Below, piece by piece: positions 33,341 through 44,525 of a stretch of DNA of 64,000 bases. A program made the position numbers and the translations under genes. The stretch is from Gigaspora rosea (lineage: Eukaryota; Glomeromycota; Glomeromycetes; Diversisporales; Gigasporaceae). The notes under the pieces were generated by a model, which saw only the letters and a program-made list of their open reading frames with translations, ran no database searches and was not told where the DNA came from. The stretch spans positions 167,820-231,819 of the forward strand of contig QKWP01000637.1 of NCBI GenBank assembly GCA_003550325.1, written 5' to 3'. The first letter of the stretch is position 1, and each line of letters begins with the position of its first letter.

Positions 33341-34501
33341 TTCTATCAATAGTGATATTAATCAATATATATTTGATATAGATATTAATCGATATATATC
33401 AAATATCTAATATAGATATAATCGATATATATCTAATATGATATATCAATTAATATTATATTCATATAATCATACTTTTTGCAAATTTTTAACCGTTTTA
33501 CAAATTTTTACAAATTTTCACAAGGTTTTACAATTTAATATAAAAATTTTATATTTTTCTATTTATTATTATTATACATTATATTTTAAATTAAATATAT
33601 AACAATATTACATATTTTATTATATATTATTATATTTTACAAAAAAAAATAAAAAAAATGACAAAAAAAATGAAACCAAAAAAAAATAATAAACTACTTT
33701 TGTACTTTGTTACATCTAATTCTATAAAAATACTAGCCCAACATATATATTTTCTTCACTCTGCAGTTAGTTATTATTTCTTTTTTTGTTTTAACTATTA
33801 TATTTGCTCATATTCGCTATTTCTTGCAAAGTACTAGAGAAGTTAAAGTTGGTGTTCTTGTAAAATGTAGGTTGTTTTCTTGCAAAGTTCTGAATAAATA
33901 AAATTAAATTAAAAAAATAAATAAAAAAAAAAGAGAACAAAAACAAAAATGTAATCAAACTAAATAAAAAAATGAACAAAGCCTCAAAACTTTATTTCTC
34001 TAAAATAAAAGTTCTGGTTCCTGCACTGTAGTTAGTTTTTCAACTAACAATTTGAACATTAGTATAACTATAAAAAATTGTTACAAATATTTTTGCCTAA
34101 CAATGACTTTCTATAAAATTATTTACTGTCATCTAATAAAAAAAGTTTTCACAAAAAAAACTCTATTTTAGCTATAACTTTAATTCTAATATAAGGTTTT
34201 ATTATTTTAAAATTCAATTATTTTAATTAGTATAAATCATCTAATTAGTGCATCTGCAATGATCTTTTATAGTCTTATTGGGTAGCTTTGCTTTTCTTTT
34301 CTGCTATGTAATATTCAATTACTTTGCAACTACCTCTAGATCTCCTAGTTTACTAGGATGATTATGAATTTTATGAATCACATGATAATTATCAAAAAAT
34401 TTTAAAATTTAATAAAGTTAGAGTTGGTTCAGATTTAATACTTTAAATAAAGAACATATAGTAAAATTGGTAAAAAAAAGATTCTTTTAAAACAAATGTT
34501 T
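33341..34501. other. AT-rich spacer with ATCGATATATAT repeats
   Basis: 33350-33460 is a cluster of ATCGATATATAT/ATATTGATA repeats. The rest shows no feature. The minus-strand frame at 33791-33979 is Phe-rich noise. Confidence 0.4.
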
Positions 34502-34686
34502 GTTTTGAATAGTGATTTAAGCTATATAAATTTAGTTAGCTAGCTTAGCAAGCTAGCTAAAACATCAGCTAAATGGCTGGCTAATATTACTATCATATAT
34601 AGAATTTTTTTAAAAATTTAATTTCGATTTGCTTGTATTTTGTGTTTATTCATTTTTTTTTTATGCTGGAATAACTTATAGTATTT

Positions 34687-34860
34687 AATAACTTTCGTCC
34701 TAGGAGCCAGTCTAGAGATAATAACTATAGGAATTGAAATGATAACAACTATTGCTTATACTAGAATTCTTTTAATAGATCACCCTTTCCTTATTATCAA
34801 AGTGTTAATTACCTAATTCAAAATTAGACTCAGACACCCTTTCTTATTTCTAACAAGTAG
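34687..34860 (+). pseudogene. Arg/Asn/Ser-rich coding relic (gag-like basic tail?)
   Basis: A 58-codon frame reads FRPRSQSRDNNYRN, stop, NDNNYCLY, stop, NSFNRSPFPYYQS, ending in TAG at 34858-34860. The composition is that of a basic RS/RN tail as found in RNA-binding or gag-type proteins. Internal stops (TGA, TAG) can each be explained by C-to-T change from CGA or CAG. The assignment is tentative. Confidence 0.3.
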
Positions 34861-35287
34861 AAAATACTGCTTAATAATTCATCTATTCAAAGTGCTTTTA
34901 TATACTTATATACTTCAATGTACTTTTTGGAAATATAACGTTTTACTAACAAAAAATTACTATGAGAGCAAATTCTAGTTCTAACCAAATATAGATATTC
35001 ATTGTTAAAATTAATCCAGAATAATCAACATCCTCAAAAACTTCATCTTTTATTATATACTACAAATATTAGTTATAATAATTAGATGTAAGTTTAAATA
35101 CCAAAAAAATCAAAAAAAAATTTAAAACATTACATATAAGCTTTAAATTAAAGAACTTTGAGTATACTTTTTAGTATATTATATATTATAAGTATGTTAT
35201 ATATTTTGAATTTATAGATAAATATAATTTTGGGTTATTAGTATTAGATCAAAAATGTTATTATTTCATTAATTATATGGGCTATAC

Positions 35288-35475
35288 TAGAGTTAATACC
35301 TCTATCCAGATATATTTTTTATATCTAGATTTATTCAGTTTTAACATAGTATATATTCAGATTTAAATTTAAATTCAGATTTATTTATATCCAATATAAA
35401 AATACTATGTCATGTTATATCATATGATATAGTATATATCCAGATATATAAATTCAAATAGAGGTGTTAACTCTA
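35288..35475. mobile_element. 188-bp hAT-type MITE
   Basis: The ends TAGAGTTAATACCTCTAT and, inverted, TAGAGTTAACACCTCTAT. The flanks GGCTATAC and GGCTAAGC agree at 6 of 8 positions. Its right end touches the next element. Confidence 0.72.
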
Positions 35476-35882
35476 GGCTAAGCAGAGATGTCACATGATG
35501 ATATTGGATATTTGGACAATTTGGACATTTTGACATTTGGACATTTGGACATTGTCCAATTTGTCCAAATAATTTAATTGGATATAGTAAATTTTTTTAT
35601 TGAACATTAGTAATAATACACCTTTTATTTAGTAAATTCTTAGTAGTTAAGACCAGTGTTAGAAATCTTATGTTCTCATGTTTTTATGAAAACATCACTT
35701 TTAATCTGAGAACATTCACAAAATTTAAAATGTTTTCTATTAAATTTTTTTTGAAAACATTAAGTTTGAAAAATATGTTCTCTATGTAAATATATAAATA
35801 ATAAAATTTTATTTTTATTAATAGCAGTTTAAAATAATTAAGCTTATAAATATTTAATTGTTAGTTAAAATAGATAAAAATT

Positions 35883-36338
35883 GACCTGCGGGTCGATAGC
35901 ATAGCGGTTATGCTCCCAGGTCCCAATCGAAGGTTGCCAGTTCAATACCGCCTGGCGGTAAATTGAATTTGATAGTCAGAACCCGATTAGGAATAACCGA
36001 AGTCATACAAGATGTAAGGTCGGTCCAATGAAGCACGAACTTGATGGTAGCATTTCTGTGTAATGTATACGTACCCACAGGAAACAGGACTGAGATGGCT
36101 CGGCCAGTCCTGCAGGAAGTTAAATAATGCGGTGCGGATCCACATTTGGGTGGCGAAAGGCAAGCCGGATGAAGCCTTCATCACAGTAACATCTCCGAGT
36201 GGCCAAAGCTCCGACGATAGAGGTCTTCTGGGCAGCGTAAGGCAAGCTGGTTGGTTTATCAGAGTTGGGTTTAAGTGGAGGTAGCTCAAAAGGAGGGTTA
36301 CAGAGAAGAGCGCTGGGTCTTAAGATTAAAAAAAAAAA
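35883..36338 (+). mobile_element. tRNA-derived SINE with 16-bp target duplication
   Basis: The head has RNA polymerase III promoter boxes: TAGCATAGCGG (A box, full match to TRGCNNAGYGG) and AGTTCAATACC (B box, near match to GGTTCRANNCC) about 40 bp apart. A 300-bp unrelated body follows, ending GCGCTGGGTCTTAAGATT and an A run. The exact sequence AAAATAGATAAAAATT flanks it on both sides (35867-35882, 36339-36354), the hallmark of LINE-mediated insertion. G+C is far above the surroundings. Open frames here are fortuitous. Confidence 0.9.
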
Positions 36339-36460
36339 AAAATAGATAAAAATTTAGTTATTCTTGAATTATAAAAAATTTTAGATAATATAGTTTATTG
36401 GTTTATCCATTTTTAGTTTGGTGCAATATAGCTCTTATTATATAAACTTTGATATACATA

Positions 36461-37743
36461 TCTCTTAATATGTAGAGTAGGTGCAGGCAAATTTGTCTGC
36501 AAAAATTTATATAATATTTTTAAAAAAATTTTTTTATATAATTTTATTTAAAATTTTAGTATAGTATTTTTCTAGATTATATATTTGTTTTTAAATTATA
36601 AAATTATAAAATTTAATTAATTATATTTTAAATAACTCTAGTTAGTTTAAAGTTGACCGATTTTTATAATATATAGTTAAATAAATTTATTTTTTAAAGT
36701 TTTTATTTTTTTTTATTATATACGATTCTTAATATTATTATCAAATTTTTATTTTAAGTTTTATTAAATCTAAAAAATTTAAAAAAAATTATTTAAGATA
36801 ATATTTAAAAGCTTAAATATATATTATTAAAAACATATAAATCGCAACTAAACATAATTCTTTAAATTTAGAAAATTTTTATAAAAAAACGTTAATATAT
36901 TATTGTAAAAATTAATTTTAATCGAGTTTAAAACTCCAATAACTTATATAATAATTTAAATACTATTAGTTATATAGGTCTTCAAATGCTTCATCTGCTG
37001 ATAAAACTTCATGTATTCGTAAAAAAAAAAAGAAACATCATAGAGGTCTAACAAGTCAGCAGCTAGTTTCTCATTTTTTTGCATTGTAAGAATCTAAGAA
37101 CAAATATTTGTTTAGAGTTTTAAATCATAATTTTAAACTAATTAATCATTAGTACTTACATTACTAATTACGAAATCTAATTTTGATTATTTAAACTTTA
37201 CTATGCGAGCTAATTAAAGTGTATGATTTGTTTTTGAATTAATAAGAACTTACACTCAGTAATCAAAATATAAATGCCTGAGAGCATCCAATTATTTTTA
37301 TAAAAAAAAAATTTTTTGATTTTTTTTCATACCCGATTTACTCCATTGTTAAAGAACAAATCTGGAAGTTACTATTTAAATAATATCTATTTAGTGATAA
37401 AAAAAAATTAAAATTTACTAGCTTTTTAAAAAACAAAGCCGTGAGAACAAATTTATATAAAAATAAAAAGCGGCTAACTTAATTCGACGAATTTATTAAA
37501 TTTTTTTTTTAATGTTCGATCAACAAATATGTGCCACAGTAATATGCGACAAGCACAACTTCAATTTAATATTTAATCATTATTAATTCAATTTATATAC
37601 ATTAATGCCTTATCATAATATTGTACAAGTCTAGCCGAATTAGATTAAATATATGTTAGGAAACCTTTCCTACCCTCATTTTTTAACAATTACATAAAAA
37701 GTAAATTTTGCAGGCAAATTTGCTTGCATAACATATTAAGAGA
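36461..37743. mobile_element. TA-duplicating TIR element with GCAGGCAAATTTGYCTGC palindromes
   Basis: The ends TCTCTTAATATGTAGAG and, inverted, TCTCTTAATATGTTATG, flanked by TA (36459-36460, 37744-37745). Each end is followed within 15 bp by the 18-bp palindrome also present in the element at 1546, although the outermost bases differ. A possible exon (36976-37088, AG before and GTAAG after, encoding a basic KKKKKHHRGLTSQQL stretch) lies inside. Otherwise it is AT-rich. Confidence 0.8.
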
Positions 37744-39053
37744 TAAAATCTTAAATTTCAGAGAGCTAAACTCACTATGATAATAATTTTTATAAGAAAA
37801 AATTACTTACAAATCTTTAGTTATAATAATTTAAACTTTAGTGCTATATCTTAAAATTTTATAGTGAGAAATTTTTTGAATTTATAAATTTAGTATAGTA
37901 AAAAGGAATAGTATATTATATTACTTATTTATTTAAACATTTGAGAGAAGTTAATAGCTTAAATATATAAGCTGAACCAAGCCAATAACATCTCCAACAA
38001 TATACAAAAAACTTAAAATATTAATTTTAAAAAAATGTACATATGAAGTTATAATTTTATTATTATGAATAACTTAGCTTTGTTTATATAGTTTGTTAAA
38101 TAAATTATATTTTTTATTAATAATTTTTAAATATATTAATTAAAGAGTGTTGCTAACTTGCCCCTTGGTGATGTAATCACTCTATAATTTTACCAATCAG
38201 ATCGCAGGATCTTGTATAACAAAATAAAGAAAATTTTAAGAAAATTTAGAAAAAAATCAAAAAATTATCAATATCGCAAAATTTTATTACAAAAACTAGC
38301 TTTGGGCTATTAAATAAAAGTTTTTAGCATTTAATTTTGTATATAAATAATCAATCCATTCTCTAACTTAATATACCTATACCCTTACCCTAACTCTAAT
38401 CTTTAAAGAATAATTTTTTATATAAAAAACTTCTATAAAAATAAAGGGTGGTTAAAATTTATAACTTTAACCAGGTATTAAAATTAGTTAAATTCTTAAT
38501 TAAAAATAAAAATTAAAAAATAACTAAAAGTATAAAAGTATAAGTGTAAGAAAGAGAATAAAAAAAAGAAAATAAGAGTAAAAAAGAATGTGGGAGAGAA
38601 AAAAAGAAAGAGAAAAAAAGAGAAAGAGTGAGAAAAAGTGAAAAAGAAAAAAAAAAGTGAAAGAGTAAAAGAAAAAGAAAGAAAGAAAAAGAGAAAAATT
38701 TTTTTCTAATTGAGAACATAAAAAATTTTTGAAAATATTAAATTAAATAAACATGTCCTTATGAGATCATAAATTTCAAAACAGATTTCCAACACTGGTT
38801 AAACCTATTTTATATTTCTTTGCAGTTAACTACGATAATGTATGATATAAAGTCACAATAGTATTGTAACTATTAAGATGGTAGAGCATATATGTTTAAC
38901 CGATTTAACTCTAATAGTTACTAAGAAATAAGTTTCTGATTTATTTGAATAAAAATTTCTTTAGCACTACACTAGCTTACTTTATTTTCTTTAAGTAAAA
39001 TTAAAGGAAACTTCAAAGTCAATTCATTTGTTTATATATATTTGAATTTAATA

Positions 39054-39462
39054 TAGTGCAAGAAACCTATACTAGACAATAAAATAGTATAACTTTAAAA
39101 TGCATCAACTTTTTGTAGAGACAATATTTTTAAAAGATATTTGGTAAATTTATAGAGCTTATTATAATTAACAAAGTTACTGGTCAGATTTTTAAAATAT
39201 GGCTTTTATAAAAAGTTATAGCACTTTAAAGTTAGTTAAAATTGAAACACATAGTAATTATATATAATACAATAGCAAATAGTAATCTTTAAAATGCATC
39301 AACTTTTTATAGAGAAGGTTTTTTAAAAAAAAAATATTTCGCAAATTTATAGAACTAATATTGCTTTACAAAGTTACTGGTCAGTTTTTTAAAAAACCTC
39401 TTGTACAAAAAATTATAGTAATTTAAAAATTGAAACATGTTGAGTATAGGCTTCTTGCACCA
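39054..39462. mobile_element. TA-duplicating MITE with internal 194-bp direct repeat
   Basis: The ends TAGTGCAAGAAACCTATACT and, inverted, TGGTGCAAGAAGCCTATACT, flanked by TA (39052-39053, 39463-39464). AAAATGCATCAACTTTTT and the following sequence occur twice, 194 bp apart, so the body is a diverged tandem duplication. Confidence 0.75.
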
Positions 39463-40052
39463 TATATGATAGTTAATATGTTGTTTGCCAAGTTAACATG
39501 TTGTTTACATGCTACGTGCTATTCAACAGTAGTACTACTAAGCCTAATATATTGACATGCTATTGAGAATATTTATATTCTGTGCCCCTTAACACACATA
39601 CATGCTATCACATTAACATGTTATGAAGATTTTACAAAAAGGAGTTATTATACTAACATTTAATAAATTATACAAAAATAGAAATGAAAGTTGTCTATAC
39701 TGAATAAAGAAAAGAAAATCTTTTACAAAGTGTAGAAGAAAAATAATCAGAAAATTCAAATTTCTAATGTCACAATTTTGAAATTGTGATAGTATCTATT
39801 TAATAATTAATGTTCAATATGTACTTCTATATATAAATTGAGCATCTTTGTACAATAAATTTATTGGACATTTGGACATATGTCCAATTAATGAATTGGA
39901 TATATGCCCAATTATGTTTGTAATTTTTTTGGACATTGTCCAATGCTTAACGGTCCAAAAAATTATTTGGATATTTGGACTATGTCCAAATGTCCAATTA
40001 AATTTAATTGAATATTGTTTAATGACAACTCCGGGGCTAAGGATTATGTCAT

Positions 40053-40960
40053 CAGTATTTAAAATTTGATGTTCTCATGTTTTTATAAGAACACTAAATT
40101 TTTTTAAGAATATTAATATTTAAAATAGTGTTCTCTTATTTGAGAACATTTTGTACTGATAAAATGTTCTCAAAATATTATTAATATTTATAACAATTAG
40201 TTTTTTTTTTATATATTTTAAAAAAAAAATTTATAGTTGCAATGAGTATATCTCATGATCAATTCAATTAATTTAACCATTCTAAGTACTATTAAAATCA
40301 GAAAGCCTTTGTCTATAACTTTACTTAAAATAGTAATTTGAACTGGTTGGGCTATAATCGGTTAACTAACCTGAACTGAATAAATTTTGGGTAACTGGTT
40401 GAGCAAATGCTTAATCAGTTGACCTGTACAACTGGTTGAGAATTGATAATTAGTTGACCCATGCAACTGAGAATCGATAATCGGTTGACAAAATGTAAAT
40501 GATATCAGGAATGAGCAAAGATTCTGAAAAGTTCTGAAAAGAAAATGAATGAACAAAGACAAAAATTTGAATAAAGGTCTGATAATTCCTGAAAGTAAAA
40601 CATGAATAATCTTAATCGGTTGCAATCAGTTGATATCAATCAGTTAACCGATTAATGAATTTTTCTCAGCTCAAATCATTACTCAGTTGAGCCAGTTAAC
40701 TCGGATAATTCAGTTGACCCGAGCCAACCGAAATAATCTCGGCTAACTGATTATGCTCAGTTATGTTGGGTCAGTTAACCGATTAATGATTTTGTTACCC
40801 AGTTCAAGTCACTAACTTAAAGTCAAAAATAGGATTATATAATAAAAATATATATATATTTAAAAAATAAAATTCTATATAACGAGAATATTAAAAATTT
40901 TTTGAGAACATTAATACTCTAAATTTAGTTCATTTGAGAACATAATTTTGAATTTGAATT
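40053..40960. mobile_element. hAT-type element related to 35654-38797
   Basis: The ends CAGTATTTAAAATT and, inverted, CAGTGTTTAAAATT. The flanks TATGTCAT/CATGTCAT agree at 7 of 8. It has the GATGTTCTCATG subterminal motif in common with the element at 35654. The centre is full of AACTGGTTGA/TCAGTTAACCG repeats in both directions, perhaps a further insertion. Confidence 0.8.
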
Positions 40961-41407
40961 TTAAACACTGCATGTCATGTCTTTAATAAAGGTTGATGAC
41001 TAAAATTATTTTAGTTATTTTTTAAAATTAATAAATTAATAAAAGATAGCTACTAATAGCTTCATTTATAATTTTTTTTGAATACTGTATTGAATTTTTA
41101 ATTGAGCTTGGATTTATTGTATTATCTATTTCTAAATATGTGAAATTCTTTTTTTGCTCACATTTATTAGATAGTAAACTTTTTTATATGTTCTTTTTGT
41201 TTTTTAGTATTAAAACAATAAATTTTTTTCATTTGCTTAGCTAATTTTCACAGATAATTACAAGTAATATACAAAAATTAATCTATTACCGGTATATGAA
41301 CCTTTCCTATGATTCTTAGCCACATTAGCTAACTAATCATGTTATATTAGCTGGCTCAGCTGACTAAGCTGACTTAGCTGAGGCTAGCTTAAATTACTAG
41401 TTTTGAA

Positions 41408-42120
41408 TTTACTGATTATGTTACATTATACTTGAATATGATTTTCCATTGGCTAAATTAGTTTAAGTGGTACTGTAAATTGGAATAAAAAATGATAAAC
41501 CTTATAATAAACAAAATTGAAAATTTATATATTGTTTCTATTGTAGGAATCTGGCTTCTTATATATAAAAGTATTTTTTTTATTAAGTAACTTTTTTATG
41601 TTGCTTAATTAAAAGTTGTAGATCCAATTTTTGTAATTCTAATGGTAGTAAAATCACCAAAATCAGCTTGATAGATCATAGAATATGAGTAATTTCAATC
41701 AGTTACTATAGAGTTTTTCTTAAGAATTGAAGCACGACTATATAAGGTAACTACCGATTTTTACTATGAATTTTATACCCTTTAACTGCGGATCACAGTT
41801 CTAGATCGCCACCAAAATTCCACCTACACGTGATCGGAATCCAATCATATTTCAAGATCAGGTGTAATGTAACACGATCAGATGTTTTGCCAAAAATGCA
41901 CATTTCTCAAAAAATTGCATAACTAATCCCTTGCGCATTAACAAAAGTTTTCCTTAAGCGATTTTACTATATAGCCGTCTAAATCTAACCATAACACAGG
42001 TTCTAACCTAACATAAAATAAACTTAAAAAATTTTGTTGTCAGTCACGTGCGGGTGGAAGATTCACTTTGCATTAATTATAGGGACGTCCTTAAAATATA
42101 CCCGGGGTATATGATCTTAA
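41408..42120. other. Spacer with a half copy of module A
   Basis: At 41610-41705 AAGTTGTAGATCCAATTT...GGTAGTAAAATCACCAAAATC is a single arm of the fold-back vocabulary. At 41970-42010 a degenerate CTAACC tract occurs. No gene. Confidence 0.4.
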
Positions 42121-42365
42121 CCTATGACTAGGGTGTCGCTATTAGCATAATTTAGTTTAGTATAATTCAGCATAATTCAAGTTCGCTAGCATTATTATGC
42201 TAGCAGCAGAATTCAGCATAATTTACATTTTCTAGCATAAATGTTAGCATAATTTGAGTATTTTTGATAAAATTTTTAACAAAAATTGCAGTTTTAGTTA
42301 TTATATATATATACGGTACAGAGAAACCCCTCATCTTTCATATAATACTATACCAGGAACGTAGT

Positions 42366-42722
42366 TATAACAGCATCCACTTATTTGTGCGGGTAATACA
42401 AGCTTCTGGAGAGGAAATAGCCAATTGGAAAGTGCAAATTTTGACTATTCCGGATCAGCCTGACGAAAAATTTGAACATGCATAAAAGAAGAAAAAAGCG
42501 AAAATACACAAAAACTAATGCAGTAATGTTTAAATCGATCTTGGTGCACTAATTAAAAATGATGGGAATGAAATTTTACTTATATTAAGATCACTCTAAC
42601 CCTATAGCATCTAACGTTAAGGCCCTAACCCTAAATTTTATCTCACGCTCTTGGTTTATTTACAAAATCGGATTTCCTTTTTTGGGTTGTGTTACCTGCG
42701 CAAATAAGTAAAATGGTTATAG
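42366..42722. mobile_element. TIR element with ACTTATTTGCGCGGGTAA ends, nested
   Basis: Left CACTTATTTGTGCGGGTAA and right, inverted, TACTTATTTGCGCAGGTAA. Partial relatives lie at 45010-45245 and 47517-47640. Within it CCTAACCCTAA-type text is present. A TSD could not be set; the boundaries are approximate. Confidence 0.6.
42375..42485 (+). pseudogene. Conserved short coding fragment (copy 1)
   Basis: The frame HLFVRVIQASGEEIANWKV, then QILTIPDQPDEKFEHA and a stop, matches the minus-strand frame at 47517-47625 at most residues. It may be the C-terminal exon of a gene carried by the parental element. I do not recognise it. As the first residues are encoded by the TIR itself, conservation at the DNA level is an equally good explanation. 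Confidence 0.35.
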
Positions 42723-42748
42723 CAGAGTATATAGTTAACTGCTAGGAT

Positions 42749-42883
42749 CAGTGTTGGGCTCTGGACCAAAAGTCCGCTTTACTGGACTTATAAACTGGAC
42801 TACTGGACTTATAAGTCCAGTGGACTATTTATAAGTCCAGCTCCAGTTCAATTTTACTGGACTTATAAGTGAGCCCAACACTG
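42749..42883. mobile_element. 135-bp hAT-type hairpin MITE
   Basis: The ends CAGTGTTGGGCTC and GAGCCCAACACTG are perfect inverted repeats flanked by GCTAGGAT on both sides (42741-42748, 42884-42891). The interior is almost entirely (A)CTGGACTTATAAGTCCAG repeats. Confidence 0.92.
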
Positions 42884-43366
42884 GCTAGGATGGTGTCAGC
42901 AAAATTTGATATCATTTTATTTTGAGATAGCCATAATATCATATGATCATATAATGAAACAAAATCAGGTGAGAATGTTACTCGTTATTTAATTGACATG
43001 TGTTATTTCTCAATTTTCACCAATCATAAAATGACCCATGTCAATTTGTGATGCAGGCATGAGACCACAGTAATATAATAAACTAATTATTATTAATAAT
43101 AATGACGATAATTATAATTATTAATAATCACATTGATATTTGCATCAATTATTTTTAAAAATTTTACATATAAAATTTATTAATTTAAAAAAAATTTTTT
43201 AAGAAGATCATTAGCATTAAAAGCATAATTTTATATTATTAGCAAGTATAATTTACTATTATTAGCAGCAGAATTCTAGACACCTTACCTATGACTAAAA
43301 ATAAATAAAATTAAAGCATCACGTGCTAACTAACCCTAATCTTAAAAAACTAAAATCAAGGAACAG

Positions 43367-44492
43367 AGCATAGCGGGCTTTATTATGATTGGCTGATTTT
43401 TGAAGATCATCTTATCATAAGAAAGCCTTATTAAAGTAACGATTTTCTGTCACAAAATTGAATTCGGAGCCACGAATACGAATTCCTAGAGTGTAAGACA
43501 AAAAAAATTGGGAAGTTCACGTCTTACTTTATAAACTGTCAAAGTAATTCAGTAATCCGCGAAGTAATTCGGAAGTTAAATGAGAAACAACATATTTCAC
43601 CCTTGAATAGGGTGTACGTTAACAAATATGTTGAAATGCCGTACTTGGTAGACAAGCAAGAGGAACTCAAATAAATAACTATTTTTTTGGTAGTAGACAA
43701 AGGTATGGATTGTTAAATCAGTAAATGAAGCAACGAAGTTTTTTTTTTTGCTTTTATTTGTTTTACTTGTCTTTCTTTTAGTATGTCAGCCTAAGATCTA
43801 GTGCATTGAGAAAGGTGAATGTCGAAATGTGGAGGAGTATTGTAATTAAGGTGTTAAAATATATAAAAGAAGCATCGAATATGTGGGGTTTGAATATTAA
43901 ACATAGCGTATAGAGCATATTGGGCTTAAAAACATGAAAACAGAGGAATAATCATGAGAACTATATAGCTATAAAAAAAGGTTTTTTTCAATTTAATTAT
44001 TTAGACTGAACGAATTTCTAAAAAGAAAAAGTTATTAATGTTTTTTTTTTTGTATTTAGGTCTCTTGTGAGTCTTCGCAAGATTATTAATATGTTTAGAT
44101 CATGGTTGTTCAACGATATTGATATTGATGAAAGGTGTCGAAATGTTAAAAGATAAGTTCAAGTTTTGTGTGCTTTTACTTATTGTAGTTGATTAATTAT
44201 TTTAATTTATTTATATTAATTTAATTATTATTCTATCTATAATTATTTATTGTTGGCAAGTGATTTAGTTTTAAGGATTTTATCGTTAACACGAATCAAA
44301 ATTTGTGTCAAAGATCTTTTAGATTATTTTAGATTATGCTTATTTTTTTTCTTGATTATTAATTAATAATAGGTCAAATTAAAATGGGTTACTTTTTGTA
44401 TATGCGAATCTACAAAAGCATTTGTTAAAATATGAATAGTTAAATACTGTATAAAAAAATGATAGTTCCGTATTTAATATTTTTTTTAATAA

Positions 44493-44525
<33 letters not shown>

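Larger units (their letters stand above)
35654..38797. mobile_element. hAT-type element, CAGTGTTRGAAATC ends
   Basis: The ends CAGTGTTAGAAATCT and, inverted, CAGTGTTGGAAATCT. The flanks GTTAAGAC/GTTAAACC agree at 6 of 8. ATGTTCTCATG-like motifs lie inside the left end, as in 40053. It holds the SINE and the TA element. A purine tract (38540-38700) lies near the right end. No transposase is visible. Confidence 0.75.
35483..40033. mobile_element. hAT-type element with TTGGACA subterminal repeats, split by inner insertions
   Basis: The left end CAGAGATGTCA and inverted right end CGGAGTTGTCA are flanked by AGGCTAAG and GGGCTAAG (7 of 8). Both subterminal regions (35505-35590 and 39865-40015) are dense in TTGGACA/TGTCCAA units, which independently shows that the two ends belong together although 4 kb of other elements separates them. 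Confidence 0.72.
34510..41399. mobile_element. 6.9-kb composite: hAT element carrying at least five nested insertions
   Basis: The left end TAGTGATTTAAGCTA and inverted right end TAGTAATTTAAGCTA are flanked by the exact 8-bp duplication GTTTTGAA (34502-34509, 41400-41407). GCTAGCTAA/GCTGACTTAGC subterminal repeats lie just inside both ends, as in the short relative at 46870. Nested inside are 35288-35475, 35483-40033 (which contains 35654-38797, itself containing a SINE and 36461-37743, plus 39054-39462) and 40053-40960. Removing the directly inserted layers leaves about 1.2 kb. Confidence 0.85.
42129..43287. mobile_element. hAT-type element with exact 8-bp TSD and two nested insertions
   Basis: The ends TAGGGTGTC and, inverted, TAAGGTGTC are flanked by CCTATGAC on both sides (42121-42128, 43288-43295). 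Both ends carry TAGCATAATT/AGCAGCAGAATTC subterminal repeats. Inside sit a TIR element (about 42366-42722) and a 135-bp hAT hairpin (42749-42883). Confidence 0.87.

Noticed and set aside
35884-35960. Functional tRNA gene
   Set aside because: A and B boxes are present but the sequence does not close into an acceptor stem and continues into a SINE body with a TSD and A tail.
35987-36289. Frames on both strands in the G+C-rich SINE
   Set aside because: SINE bodies are non-coding; the frames reflect composition, and neither strand shows a known domain.
42595-42635. Telomere or subtelomeric boundary
   Set aside because: The CCCTAA-like text is short and degenerate and is inside a transposon flanked by exact TSDs.
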